Below are positions 56,098 through 63,922 of a stretch of 64,000 nt of DNA, in pieces. Positions within the stretch are counted from its first letter, which is position 1, and every line of letters begins with the position of its first letter. The DNA lies in NCBI RefSeq assembly GCF_000384215.1, contig NZ_KB913032.1, positions 4,915,665-4,979,664 of the forward strand, given 5' to 3'. Origin of the DNA: Amycolatopsis alba DSM 44262. Its GTDB lineage: Bacteria > Actinomycetota > Actinomycetes > Mycobacteriales > Pseudonocardiaceae. The notes beneath the pieces were generated by a model. The model was not told where the DNA came from and did not search any database. It saw only the letters and a list, made by a program, of their open reading frames with translations. A program made the position numbers and the translations under genes.

Positions 56098-57252
56098 GTG
56101 GCACGGAAATTCGGAAGGCGAGGCAAGCCCGCGGCGGGAGGCGGCCCGGAGGTCGATCCCCGCGATCTCTTCGGTACCGCGCAGCCCGCGCGACAGGCGG
56201 CCCGGCCGGCGTCGAGCACGCCGCTGGCGGACCAGCTGAACCAGGGCTGGCCTGGGGTCGACCCCGGTTACGTCGTGTTGCCGCGTTCGCTGGCCGAGGG
56301 GATGTCGCTGCCCTGGCAACAGCAGATGGCCGCCCTGCTGGCCCAGTTCCACCACGAGAACGCCCGGCTCGCCTGGCCGGTCTACCGTGTCGTCCCGTCG
56401 CGGTACGAAAAGCTCGTCGACCTCGACGAGGAACAGCTGGCGGAGGCCGGGTACCTCGTCGAGATGGACACCGAGGGCGAGATGATCTACCGGGAGCGCA
56501 GCGGCCGGAAGATCGACGACCCGGCGAACACCACGGTGCTCGTCTCCTGTCTCGACCCGATCCCGAAACCCGCGCAGCGCCAAGCGCCTCCGCCGCCTTC
56601 GCAGGCCGCGCCGCCCGTGACCGGGCAGCCGCCTCAGCAGCAGCCGCCGCGTGCCCCGGCGCCGATGAACATCGGCCCCGCTCCGGTGTGGCGCACGGTC
56701 ACCCCGCCCGCTGGACCGCCTGCCACCCCGCCTTCCGCACCGCCCGCTGGATCGCCCGCGCCACCGGTGCAGGGCAATCACGCGGTGCCTCAGTCACCCG
56801 CGCCTCAGACGCCTCCGCCTGCTGTGACCTCGGCTCCTGTTCCTCAGGAGCAGCCGCCGCTGCCTCAGCCCAGTCAGACGCGGCAGCCCGCTGTGCCGCC
56901 TCCGCCGGTGAGCGCGCCTCCGGCCGTGCCGGAAGTGCAGTCCGCCACGCCGCCTCAGGCCGAGCCGGAACCGCCCGTGAACCCGCCGCCCGCCACGACT
57001 CCGCCGTCGTCTGCGATGCCTCCGGTGACCGGTCCGCCTTCGGGCCTCTTGCCGCAGCCCGCTTCGCCGCCGCGGGGCATTCCCGTCGCGCCGGACCTCC
57101 CCACTCCGCCGCGCGGCGTTCCGATGGGCCGGGGCTGGTTCGACGAACTCGCCGAGAACGTGCCGGAAAGCTCGAAGGTGGACTCGTCCGAAGGCGGCGA
57201 GTTCGGCCCGACCGGTGATCCCACGGAGATCCCGTACCGCTATCGCAAGTGA
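56098..57252 (+). CDS. Proline-rich protein at the end of the secretion-like cluster
   Basis: About 384 residues. A basic start (VARKFGRRGKPAAGGG) is followed by a short ordered domain at about 40-150 (VDPGYVVLPRSLAEGMSLPW, QMAALLAQFHHENARLAWPV, YRVVPSRYEKLVDL), then about 200 residues of Pro/Ala/Gln-rich low complexity. A short conserved end reads PMGRGWFDELAENVPESS. No membrane segment. The GTG at 56098 has AGAGGA 8 nt upstream; a GTG at 56008, 9 nt behind TAGCAT, is an alternative that would add 30 residues. It may be a cytoplasmic scaffold or a substrate of the system (inference). Confidence 0.65.
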   Translation: MARKFGRRGKPAAGGGPEVDPRDLFGTAQPARQAARPASSTPLADQLNQGWPGVDPGYVVLPRSLAEGMSLPWQQQMAALLAQFHHENARLAWPVYRVVPSRYEKLVDLDEEQLAEAGYLVEMDTEGEMIYRERSGRKIDDPANTTVLVSCLDPIPKPAQRQAPPPPSQAAPPVTGQPPQQQPPRAPAPMNIGPAPVWRTVTPPAGPPATPPSAPPAGSPAPPVQGNHAVPQSPAPQTPPPAVTSAPVPQEQPPLPQPSQTRQPAVPPPPVSAPPAVPEVQSATPPQAEPEPPVNPPPATTPPSSAMPPVTGPPSGLLPQPASPPRGIPVAPDLPTPPRGVPMGRGWFDELAENVPESSKVDSSEGGEFGPTGDPTEIPYRYRK

Positions 57253-57286
57253 TGACAGAACGTCCGGGTGATGTCACGCTGGACGT

Positions 57287-57484
57287 ATGTCGAGCGACCC
57301 GAACCCGGATCAGGGCTGGTACTTCAACACCAAGACGAACCAGGTGGAGCACCTGGAACGAGGCCGGAGCATCGACCTCCTCGGCCCGTACCCCGACGAG
57401 GCGACGGCCAGACGTGCCCTGGACATCGCCAAGGAACGCACGCGGCAGGCGGACGCCGAAGACGCCAAGTGGAACAACGACTGA
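57287..57484 (+). CDS. Small SPOR-like domain protein
   Basis: A 65-residue soluble protein: DQGWYFNTKTNQVEHLERGR, then LLGPYPDEATARRALDIAKE, an alternating aromatic/charged pattern with the final helix of SPOR-like small proteins common in actinomycetes, where they are annotated as methionine-aminopeptidase-linked or SPOR proteins. The ATG at 57287 lacks a strong ribosome site. The gene stands 34 bp after the proline-rich gene and is followed by two hairpins, so it probably ends the transcript. Confidence 0.65.
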   Translation: MSSDPNPDQGWYFNTKTNQVEHLERGRSIDLLGPYPDEATARRALDIAKERTRQADAEDAKWNND

Positions 57485-57509
57485 GCCCACTCCGGGGCGC
57501 TGGCCGCAA

Positions 57510-57564
57510 GTCCGTGAAGGCCTCCTTCCCTACCTTGAAGGTAGGGAAGGAGGCCTTCACGGAC
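57510..57564. terminator. Perfect long hairpin (GTGAAGGCC family)
   Basis: Arms of 27 bp with a single-base loop (G at 57537); the arm begins GTCCGTGAAGGCCTCCTTCC. It lies 26 bp after the small SPOR-like gene. Nearly identical to the hairpin at 26053-26107. A degraded relative (GTGAAGGACGCTTTCG with a partial complement) follows at about 57605-57650. Confidence 0.88.
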
Positions 57565-57653
57565 AGCCGACCGGGTGTGGGAGCGGATCGCCCGCCACCT
57601 CGCCACGTGAAGGACGCTTTCGCCGCATGCACGCGAGCAAAGCTCCCTTCAGC

Positions 57654-57698
57654 CCTGCTCCAAGTCCGTGAAGGGGGCCTTCACGGACTTGGAGCAGG
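57654..57698. terminator. Hairpin directly at the CooC-like stop
   Basis: Perfect 20-bp arms (CCTGCTCCAAGTCCGTGAAG, 57654-57673, and complement 57679-57698) with loop GGGGC. It abuts the stop codon of the minus-strand gene at 57699 and serves as its terminator. The inner half shares GTCCGTGAAG with the other hairpins. Confidence 0.85.
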
Positions 57699-58664
57699 TC
57701 AGGCGTCCTGCCCGGCCAGTGCCGGGCCGAGCACGAACTCCGGGTCCACCTGAGCCGTGAGGTCTTCCCCGGCCCGCCCGCTGCCCCACGCCCGCGCGTT
57801 GCGCAGGTGGAACTCGACGCCCTGGCGCTGATACCGGGCCCAGTCGCGCTGCTCGGAGTCGACGATCGCGAGCATCGAGCAGAGCGTCGCGAGGTTGTGC
57901 GCCTCGAGTTCGCCGATCGGGCGCGCGCGGCCGCGCTCGGCGGCGCGGACGTGCCGCGAGTTCTCCATCCAGCCCAGCAGTGCCCCGCCGACCTCCTCGC
58001 GCAGGAAGTCGATGTCCTCGTCCTCGGTCACCTTGTTGCCCACGACGACCAGCCGCACCCCGAAGTCCCGCGCGTAGTCGGCGTACTGCCGGTACACGCC
58101 GACGCTGCGCACGGTCGGTTCGCACACCAGGAAAGTCACGTCGAACCGTGTGAAGAGGCCGGACGCGAACGCGTCGGCGCCGGCGGTCATGTCCATGACC
58201 ACGTACTCGCCCGCGTCGTCGATCATGTGGTTCAGCAGCAGTTCCGCCGCGCCGACCTTCGAGTGGTAGCAGGCGACGCCGAGGTCGTCCTCGTCGAACT
58301 GCCCGGTGACGCCGAGCCGCACGCCGCCGAACTCGCGGAAGCACGCCTGGAAGATCGGGTTGTCCTCGAACGGCCGGACCAGCCGTGACCCGCGCCCCGG
58401 CGGGGTGGTCTTGATCATCGCGGCCGTGTCGGCGATCCGCGGGTTGTCCCCGCGCAGGTACTCCTTGATCAAGCCCATGTTGTCGCCCAGTGTCGGCCAG
58501 GCGATGGCCTCTTCCTCGCTGGCGCCGAGCGCGACGGCGAGGTGCTGGTTGATGTCCGCGTCGATCGCCAGCACCGGTTTCCCGCCACCGGCCAGATACG
58601 CGGTGAACAGCGACGCCAGCGTGGTCTTGCCACTGCCGCCCTTCCCGACGAACGCGATCTTCAC
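57699..58664 (-). CDS. CooC/MinD-type P-loop ATPase
   Basis: A 321-residue ATPase of the ParA/MinD superfamily. The deviant Walker A is GKGGSGKTT at residues 7-15, with switch LAIDADINQHLAVALGASEE and YVVMDMTAGADAFASGLFT. The region VGNKVTEDEDIDFLREEVGG and the ADIN variant of the metal/maturation subfamily resemble CooC, which helps load nickel into CO dehydrogenase. No CO dehydrogenase is in view, so the client is unknown. The GTG at 58664 has GGAAGG 8 nt upstream; the longer upstream frame lacks homology. Confidence 0.85.
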   Translation of the reverse strand: MKIAFVGKGGSGKTTLASLFTAYLAGGGKPVLAIDADINQHLAVALGASEEEAIAWPTLGDNMGLIKEYLRGDNPRIADTAAMIKTTPPGRGSRLVRPFEDNPIFQACFREFGGVRLGVTGQFDEDDLGVACYHSKVGAAELLLNHMIDDAGEYVVMDMTAGADAFASGLFTRFDVTFLVCEPTVRSVGVYRQYADYARDFGVRLVVVGNKVTEDEDIDFLREEVGGALLGWMENSRHVRAAERGRARPIGELEAHNLATLCSMLAIVDSEQRDWARYQRQGVEFHLRNARAWGSGRAGEDLTAQVDPEFVLGPALAGQDA

Positions 58665-58774
58665 GCCACGGCCCTTCCTGTCGTTTTGAAAAGGGTATCG
58701 GTTTTCATTTCGGCCGATAACGTACACCCGACCGGCCCGCACCCGAACGGGCGATCGGCGGGGCCGACTCGGGA

Positions 58775-58780
58775 TAGGGT
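58775..58780 (+). promoter_or_regulatory. -10 box TAGGGT for a leaderless ribonuclease transcript
   Basis: TAGGGT, TGGGTG, then GTG at 58787. A GTG 3 nt earlier (58784) is in frame, but the 6-nt spacing favours 58787. Confidence 0.55.
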
Positions 58781-58786
58781 TGGGTG

Positions 58787-60208
58787 GTGCCTCCACTCGT
58801 GATCAGGACACACACGGCCGGAGGGGACTTCGGTCGCCTGCGAGCCGAGTTCTCGCTGCCGGAGTCCTTCGGGCCCGACGTGCTCGCCGAGGCGGAGGCG
58901 GCGGTCGTCGACCCGCTCGAGTCCGCGGGGGACCGTGAGGACGCCACCGGTCTGCCCTTCGTCACCATCGACCCGCCGGGTTCCAAGGATCTCGACCAGG
59001 CGGTGCTGATCGAGCGCGCCGAGGGCGGCGGGTTCCGGGTGCACTACGCGATCGCCGATCTGGCCGCGTTCATCCCGCCGGGTGGCGCGCTCGACAAGGA
59101 GGCGCGGCGTCGCGGGCAGACGCTCTACCTGCCCGACGGGAACGTCCCGCTGCACCCGCCGGTGCTGTCCGAAGGCGCGGCGAGCCTGCTGCCGGGGGAG
59201 ACCCGGCCCGCGGTGCTGTGGACCATCGACGTCGACGCGGGCGGTGAGCCGATAGCGACCAACGTCCGCCGCGCACTGGTCCGGTCCACCGAACAGTTCG
59301 ACTACGAGACCGTCCAGGCCTCGATCGACGCCGGCGACCCGCATCCGTCGGTCGCCGCGCTGCCGGAACTGGGCCGCCTGCGCCGTGAACTCGCGATCCG
59401 GCGCGGCGCGGTCGAACTACAGCTGCCGGAGCAGGAGATCAGCGGCGATCCCGATGGCGGCTGGGCGCTGATCCAGCGGCCCCGCAACGACGTCGACGCG
59501 TGGAACGCCGAGATCTCACTGCTCACCGGCATGGCGGCGGCGAAGATCATGATCGACGCCAAGATCGGGGTCCTGCGCACGCTGCCCCAGCCCGACGCCG
59601 AGGCGGTCGAGTGGCTGGCCCGGTCCGCGCAGGCGCTGAACATCGACTGGCCCGAGGGCAAGAGCGTGTCGGAGTTCCTGGCCGCGCTCGACCCCGGCCA
59701 GCCCGCGTCCATGGCGCTTTTCGCCGACACCACAAGGCTTTTGCGCGGCGCCGGGTACACCGCGTTCGATGGCGAACTGCCCGCGCTGACCACGCACGCC
59801 GGGATCGGCGGCGCGTACGCCCACGTCACCGCGCCGATCCGGCGGCTGGTCGACCGGTTCGCCACCGAGATCTGCCTCGCCGTGAGCGCCGGCCGCGAAG
59901 TGCCCGCGTGGGTCCGCGCCGCGCTTTCGGAGGTGCCGGAGCAGATGACCGCGTCCGACACGCTGGCGGCCAAGGTCGAACGGGCCTCCATCGACCAGGT
60001 CGAGGTCTGGGTGATGGCCGAGCACATCGGCGGCGAGTTCGGCGCGATCGTGTTGCGCGCGGAGGAGACCAAGGCCGAGATCCTGGTCGAGGATCCGCCG
60101 GTGATGTCCAAGTGCACCGGCGAAAAGCTGCCCGAAGGCGAGCGGATCCGCGTCCGGCTCACCGCCGTGGACGTCGACAAGCGGAAACTTTCGTTCGAGC
60201 GCGCATGA
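58787..60208 (+). CDS. RNB-domain (RNase II/R family) exoribonuclease
   Basis: A 473-residue protein. The RNB domain carries the catalytic acidic set in FVTIDPPGSKDLDQAVLIER (D-x5-D-x-D pattern), HYAIADLAAFIPPGG, then GQTLYLPDGNVPLHPPVLSE and the central AYAHVTAPIRRLVDRF, RNB hallmarks. The C-terminal region (ERIRVRLTAVDVDKRKLSFE) is an S1-like beta barrel fragment. It is shorter than E. coli RNase II and lacks N-terminal cold-shock domains. Expected to degrade RNA 3' to 5'. It overlaps the next gene by ATGA. Confidence 0.9.
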   Translation: MPPLVIRTHTAGGDFGRLRAEFSLPESFGPDVLAEAEAAVVDPLESAGDREDATGLPFVTIDPPGSKDLDQAVLIERAEGGGFRVHYAIADLAAFIPPGGALDKEARRRGQTLYLPDGNVPLHPPVLSEGAASLLPGETRPAVLWTIDVDAGGEPIATNVRRALVRSTEQFDYETVQASIDAGDPHPSVAALPELGRLRRELAIRRGAVELQLPEQEISGDPDGGWALIQRPRNDVDAWNAEISLLTGMAAAKIMIDAKIGVLRTLPQPDAEAVEWLARSAQALNIDWPEGKSVSEFLAALDPGQPASMALFADTTRLLRGAGYTAFDGELPALTTHAGIGGAYAHVTAPIRRLVDRFATEICLAVSAGREVPAWVRAALSEVPEQMTASDTLAAKVERASIDQVEVWVMAEHIGGEFGAIVLRAEETKAEILVEDPPVMSKCTGEKLPEGERIRVRLTAVDVDKRKLSFERA

Positions 60209-60966
60209 TCGACGATCTCGGCGAAGTGGTCCCGCTGCACGCACCGGCGGCGCGGGTGGTCTCGCTTGTGCCGTCGCTGACCGAGGCCGTCGAGGTGAGC
60301 GCGCCGGGAAGACTCGCGGGCGCCACGGACTACTGCACTCATCCGGTCGAGCTGGACGTCCCGAGGGTCGGGGGCTCGAAGTACCCGAACGTGGACAAAG
60401 TCCTCGAACTCGCACCGGATCTGGTGCTGGCCAACTCCGAGGAGAACCGCCCGGAGGACGTGGAACGCCTGCGCGCCAACGGGATCCCGGTCTGGGTGAT
60501 GGAAGCTTCGGCGACCGTGCCCAGCGCGCTCGGCTCGATCCGGCGGATCCTGACGCAGGCCTACGACCTCGCCGAGCCGGACTGGCTGGTCGAGGCCGAA
60601 GAGGTGTGGCGGGAGACGCGGCCGGAGCGGTTCCGGGCGGTCGTGCCGGTCTGGCGGAAGCCGTGGATCGTGCTCGGCCGGGACACCTTCGGCGGCGACG
60701 TCCTGCATCGCGTCGGGATCGGCAACGTCTACGCGGACGACGAAGAGCGGTACCCGCGCCCGAAGCTCGAAGAGCTCCAAGCGCGCTTCGCCACCGAAGA
60801 CGCGAATCTGCTCGTACTGCCCGACGAGCCCTACGAGTTCACCGCGGACGACGGCCCCGAAGCGTTCCCTGGCGCGAAGTACGTCCTGGTCTCAGGGCGC
60901 CACCTGACCTGGTACGGCCCTTCGCTCGTCGAGGCCCACGCCGCGCTGCTCCGCGCCCTCGGCTGA
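60205..60966 (+). CDS. Helical-backbone metal receptor / BtuF-fold protein without signal peptide
   Basis: A 253-residue protein with the periplasmic metal- or B12-binding fold: ARVVSLVPSLTEAVEVSAPG, GATDYCTHPVELDVPRVGGS, KVLELAPDLVLANSEENRPE, and the final KYVLVSGRHLTWYGPSLVEA. These features are standard for BtuF-like receptors, but the protein has no signal peptide or lipobox at its ATGA-coupled start, so it is probably cytoplasmic. Its translational coupling to an RNB ribonuclease is notable. Ligand unknown. Confidence 0.82.
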   Translation: MIDDLGEVVPLHAPAARVVSLVPSLTEAVEVSAPGRLAGATDYCTHPVELDVPRVGGSKYPNVDKVLELAPDLVLANSEENRPEDVERLRANGIPVWVMEASATVPSALGSIRRILTQAYDLAEPDWLVEAEEVWRETRPERFRAVVPVWRKPWIVLGRDTFGGDVLHRVGIGNVYADDEERYPRPKLEELQARFATEDANLLVLPDEPYEFTADDGPEAFPGAKYVLVSGRHLTWYGPSLVEAHAALLRALG

Positions 60967-61036
60967 AGCAAGGGACCTTTGCTATCGCTTGTCTCAACAT
61001 CGAGAGAAGTGACAGCAAAGGTCCCTTGCTTCAGCC
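60961..61036. terminator. Inverted pair of AGCAAGGGACC-family repeats between converging genes
   Basis: Perfect 23-bp arms (60961-60983 and 61014-61036) with a 30-nt loop. Each arm contains one repeat core (GCAAGGGACCTTTGCT or its complement). The left arm includes the stop codon of the receptor-fold gene, and the right arm ends 17 bp before the aldehyde dehydrogenase stop. Two repeats in opposite orientation have made a strong bidirectional hairpin. Confidence 0.85.
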
Positions 61037-61053
61037 GCCAAGGTTTCAGCTGG

Positions 61054-62484
61054 TCAGAGGGTCAGGCCGGTCAGGACGGTGACGCGCTCCTCGGTGAAGT
61101 CCGCCATCGCCGAAGCCGGGCCTTCGCGGCCGACGCCGGAGTCCTTCACACCGCCGTAGGGCATCTGGTCGGCCCGGAAGCTCGGCACGTCGCCGACGAG
61201 CACACCGCCGACACGCAGCTTCGCGGACACGTCGAACGCCGTCGGCAGGTCCCGTGTGAACACGCCCGCCTGCAGCCCGAAGCGCGAGTCGTTGATCCGG
61301 CGCACCCCGTCCTCCACCGACTCCACCCGCGTGATCGACACGACCGGCCCGAAGACCTCGTCGGCCATCACCGACGCGTCCTCCGGTACGTTCGCGAGCA
61401 CCGTCGGCTCGACTGTCGCGCCTTCGCGCTTGCCGCCGGTCAGCAGTTCGCCGCCCGCCTCGACGGCCGCGGTGATCCACGACTCCACCCGCGCGGCGGC
61501 GGCGGTGTTGATCAGCGGGCCGACGTCGACGCCGTCCGCCCGCGGGTCGCCGGTCCCGAGCGCGCGCACCTGCTCCAGCACCTTCGCCTGAAGCTCCTCG
61601 TAGACGTGAGCGTGCGCGTACACGCGCTGCACCGAGATGCACGACTGCCCGGCCTGGTACATCGCGAACGTCGCGATCCGCTGCGCCGCGAAGTCCAGAT
61701 CCGTCCAATCGGGACAGACGAGGACCGCCGCGTTGCCGCCGAGTTCCAGTGCGACGTACTTGCGCGGCACGCTGTCGCGGATGCCCCAGCCCACCGGCAC
61801 GGAACCGGTGAACGACACGACCGGCAGCCGCGGATCCGCGACCAGCTTGGCCGATTCCTCGTTGCTCACCGGGAGAATCGACCAGCTCCCGGCCGGCAGG
61901 TCGGTCTCGGCGAGGATCTCGCCGAGCAGCAGCGCGGTCAGCGGCGTCGCGGGCGCGGGCTTGAGCACGATCGGCGCGCCGACCGCGATCGCGGGCGCGA
62001 CCTTGTGCGCCACCAGGTTCAGCGGGAAGTTGAACGGCGTGATGCCCAGCACCGGGCCCTTCGGCACGCGGCGCACCAGCGCGAGCCGTCCGGTGCCGCC
62101 AGGGTCGGTGTCGAGCCGCTGCAGGTCGCCGGAGAACCGGCGGGCCTCCTCGGCGGCCCAGCGGAACGTCGACGCCGCCCGCCCGATCTCGCCGCGCGCC
62201 CACTTCAGCGGCTTGCCGGACTCGGCGGTGATCAGCTGCGCGAGCTCTTCGGACCGCTCACCCAGAACTCGGGACACGTGGTCCAACGCGCCTGCCCGGA
62301 CGTGCGCGGGCAGCGTCGCGAACTCCTCGGCGACGTCGTGCGCGGCCTGGACCGCGGTCTCGATGTCCGAAGTGGACGGAACGTGGTGCGAGCCAGCCTC
62401 GCTCCCGTCGAAGGAGTGGCGGACGACGACGGTCTCGTCGCTGGTGACCGGTTTTCCGGCTACCCAGAAGGGGAAGGTGGTCAC
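61054..62484 (-). CDS. gabD: Aldehyde dehydrogenase, succinate-semialdehyde dehydrogenase-like
   Basis: A 476-residue NAD(P)-dependent enzyme. Cofactor-binding PFNFPLNLVAHKVAPAIAVG and LKPAPATPLTALLLGE are followed by catalytic Glu in ALELGGNAAV and nucleophile Cys in YQAGQSCISVQR. The end of the barrel is EVFGPVVSITRV. The substrate is inferred from coupling: the GTG start overlaps the aminotransferase stop (GTGA), giving a GabT-GabD operon that turns GABA into succinate through succinate semialdehyde. Confidence 0.85.
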   Translation of the reverse strand: MTTFPFWVAGKPVTSDETVVVRHSFDGSEAGSHHVPSTSDIETAVQAAHDVAEEFATLPAHVRAGALDHVSRVLGERSEELAQLITAESGKPLKWARGEIGRAASTFRWAAEEARRFSGDLQRLDTDPGGTGRLALVRRVPKGPVLGITPFNFPLNLVAHKVAPAIAVGAPIVLKPAPATPLTALLLGEILAETDLPAGSWSILPVSNEESAKLVADPRLPVVSFTGSVPVGWGIRDSVPRKYVALELGGNAAVLVCPDWTDLDFAAQRIATFAMYQAGQSCISVQRVYAHAHVYEELQAKVLEQVRALGTGDPRADGVDVGPLINTAAAARVESWITAAVEAGGELLTGGKREGATVEPTVLANVPEDASVMADEVFGPVVSITRVESVEDGVRRINDSRFGLQAGVFTRDLPTAFDVSAKLRVGGVLVGDVPSFRADQMPYGGVKDSGVGREGPASAMADFTEERVTVLTGLTL

Positions 62485-63812
62485 TTGGAAGCCTCCGTAC
62501 GGACAGCGTGCTCCAGGACCGAGAGGCCCTCGTCGAGCAGTTCGGCGGACAGGGAAAGCGGCGGCAGCAGACGGACGACGTTGCCGTAGGTGCCGCAGGT
62601 CAGGACGACGACGCCGGCCTGGTGGCAGGCCTGCGCGACGCGTTTGGTCAGGTCGGCGTCGGGTTCGGTGGTGCCCGGCTGCACGAATTCGGCGGCCAGC
62701 ATCGCGCCGCGGCCGCGGACGTCGCCGATCACGCCGGTCTCCTCGGCCAGCGCGCGCAGCCGCGGCAGCACCGCGTTCTCGATGCGCTTCGCCGACGCCG
62801 CGAGGTTGTCCTGCCGCATGATCTCGATCGAGCCGAGCGCCGCGGCGCACGCGATCGGGTTACCGCCGTAGGTCCCGCCGAGCCCGCCCGGCGGAACGGC
62901 GTCGAGCAGTTCCGCGCGGCCGGTGACGGCCGCCAGGGGCAGCCCGCCCGCGATGCCCTTGGCGGTGGCGATCAGATCCGGCACGACGTCTTCGTGCGTG
63001 GACGCGAACCACTCGCCGGTGCGGCAGAACCCGGTCTGCACCTCGTCGGCGACGAACACGACGCCGTTCTCGGTGCACCAGGCCGAAAGCGCGGGCAGGA
63101 AGCCGGGCGCGGGCTCGATGAACCCGCCCTCACCCTGCACCGGTTCCAGCACGACGGCCGCGACCTGGTCGCCGCCGATCTGCTTCTCGATGCGGTCGAT
63201 GGCGATCCGCGCCGCTTCGGGGCCGGACAGCCCGTCGCGGTACGGGTAGGACCCCGGCACCCGGTAGACCTCGGGTGCGAACGGGCCGAAACCGTGCTTG
63301 TAGGGGACGGATTTCGCGGTCAGCGCCATCGTCAGGTTGGTGCGGCCGTGGTAGGCGTGGTCGAACACGACGACGGCCTGGCGGCCGGTCGCGGCGCGGG
63401 CGATCTTCACCGCGTTCTCGACGGCCTCGGCGCCGGAGTTGAACAGCACCGAACGTTTCTCGTGGGTGCCCGGCGTCAGCTTGTCGAGCGCTTCGCACAC
63501 CTCGACGTAGCCCTCGTACGGCGTGACCATGAAACACGTGTGCGTGAACCGGCCGACCTGCTCGCGGACGCGGTCCACGACGGCGGGGGCGGCGTGACCG
63601 ACGTTGGTCACGGCGATACCGGAACCGAAGTCGATCAGGACGTTGCCGTCGGCGTCGGTGAGCAGACCGCCTTCGGCCGAAGTGACGTAGACGGGCAGCA
63701 CCGAGCTCACACCCGCGGCGACTACGGCGGCGCGGCGTTCCTGCAGGGCGCGCGAGGCGGGGCCGGGGATCTCGGTGCGCAGCCTGCGCTGGGTCTCGGT
63801 GGTGACGGTCAC
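62481..63812 (-). CDS. gabT: 4-aminobutyrate aminotransferase
   Basis: A 443-residue class III PLP aminotransferase. Motifs include LIDFGSGIAVTNVGHAAPAV, VLFNSGAEAVENAVKIARAA, VVVFDHAYHGRTNLTMALT, VLEPVQGEGGFIEPAPGFL, the cofactor aspartate region VFVADEVQTGFCRTG and the Schiff-base lysine in IATAKGIAGGLPLAAVTGR. The strong GABA-specific pattern supports GabT. The GTG at 63812 is chosen because AGGAG lies 7 nt upstream, while the TTG two codons earlier lies too close to it. First gene of the gab operon. Confidence 0.9.
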   Translation of the reverse strand: MTVTTETQRRLRTEIPGPASRALQERRAAVVAAGVSSVLPVYVTSAEGGLLTDADGNVLIDFGSGIAVTNVGHAAPAVVDRVREQVGRFTHTCFMVTPYEGYVEVCEALDKLTPGTHEKRSVLFNSGAEAVENAVKIARAATGRQAVVVFDHAYHGRTNLTMALTAKSVPYKHGFGPFAPEVYRVPGSYPYRDGLSGPEAARIAIDRIEKQIGGDQVAAVVLEPVQGEGGFIEPAPGFLPALSAWCTENGVVFVADEVQTGFCRTGEWFASTHEDVVPDLIATAKGIAGGLPLAAVTGRAELLDAVPPGGLGGTYGGNPIACAAALGSIEIMRQDNLAASAKRIENAVLPRLRALAEETGVIGDVRGRGAMLAAEFVQPGTTEPDADLTKRVAQACHQAGVVVLTCGTYGNVVRLLPPLSLSAELLDEGLSVLEHAVRTEASK

Positions 63813-63894
63813 GGCCAAACTCCTGCGGACGCGAGGGACGGGGGTCGCCCTCCAGGATGGGAGCCGCGTCGGTCGGCGTCAGCTCGACATCTTG

Positions 63895-63914
63895 TCGATA
63901 TCGAGGCGTAGAGT
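63895..63914 (+). promoter_or_regulatory. gab regulatory region: dyad and -10 box
   Basis: TCGATATCGA (63895-63904) is a perfect 10-bp dyad, partly extended by flanking TTG/GAG. TAGAGT (63909-63914) is a -10 box with the ATG of the PucR-type gene 8 nt further on. The dyad lies between the divergent gabT and regulator starts and may be the regulator's operator. Confidence 0.5.
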
Positions 63915-63922
63915 TGGACAAC

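Noticed and set aside
48514..57252. Integrated conjugative element
   Set aside because: No integrase, relaxase, att repeats or tRNA junction seen, and base composition is like the flanks apart from the 48.1-48.5 kb gap.
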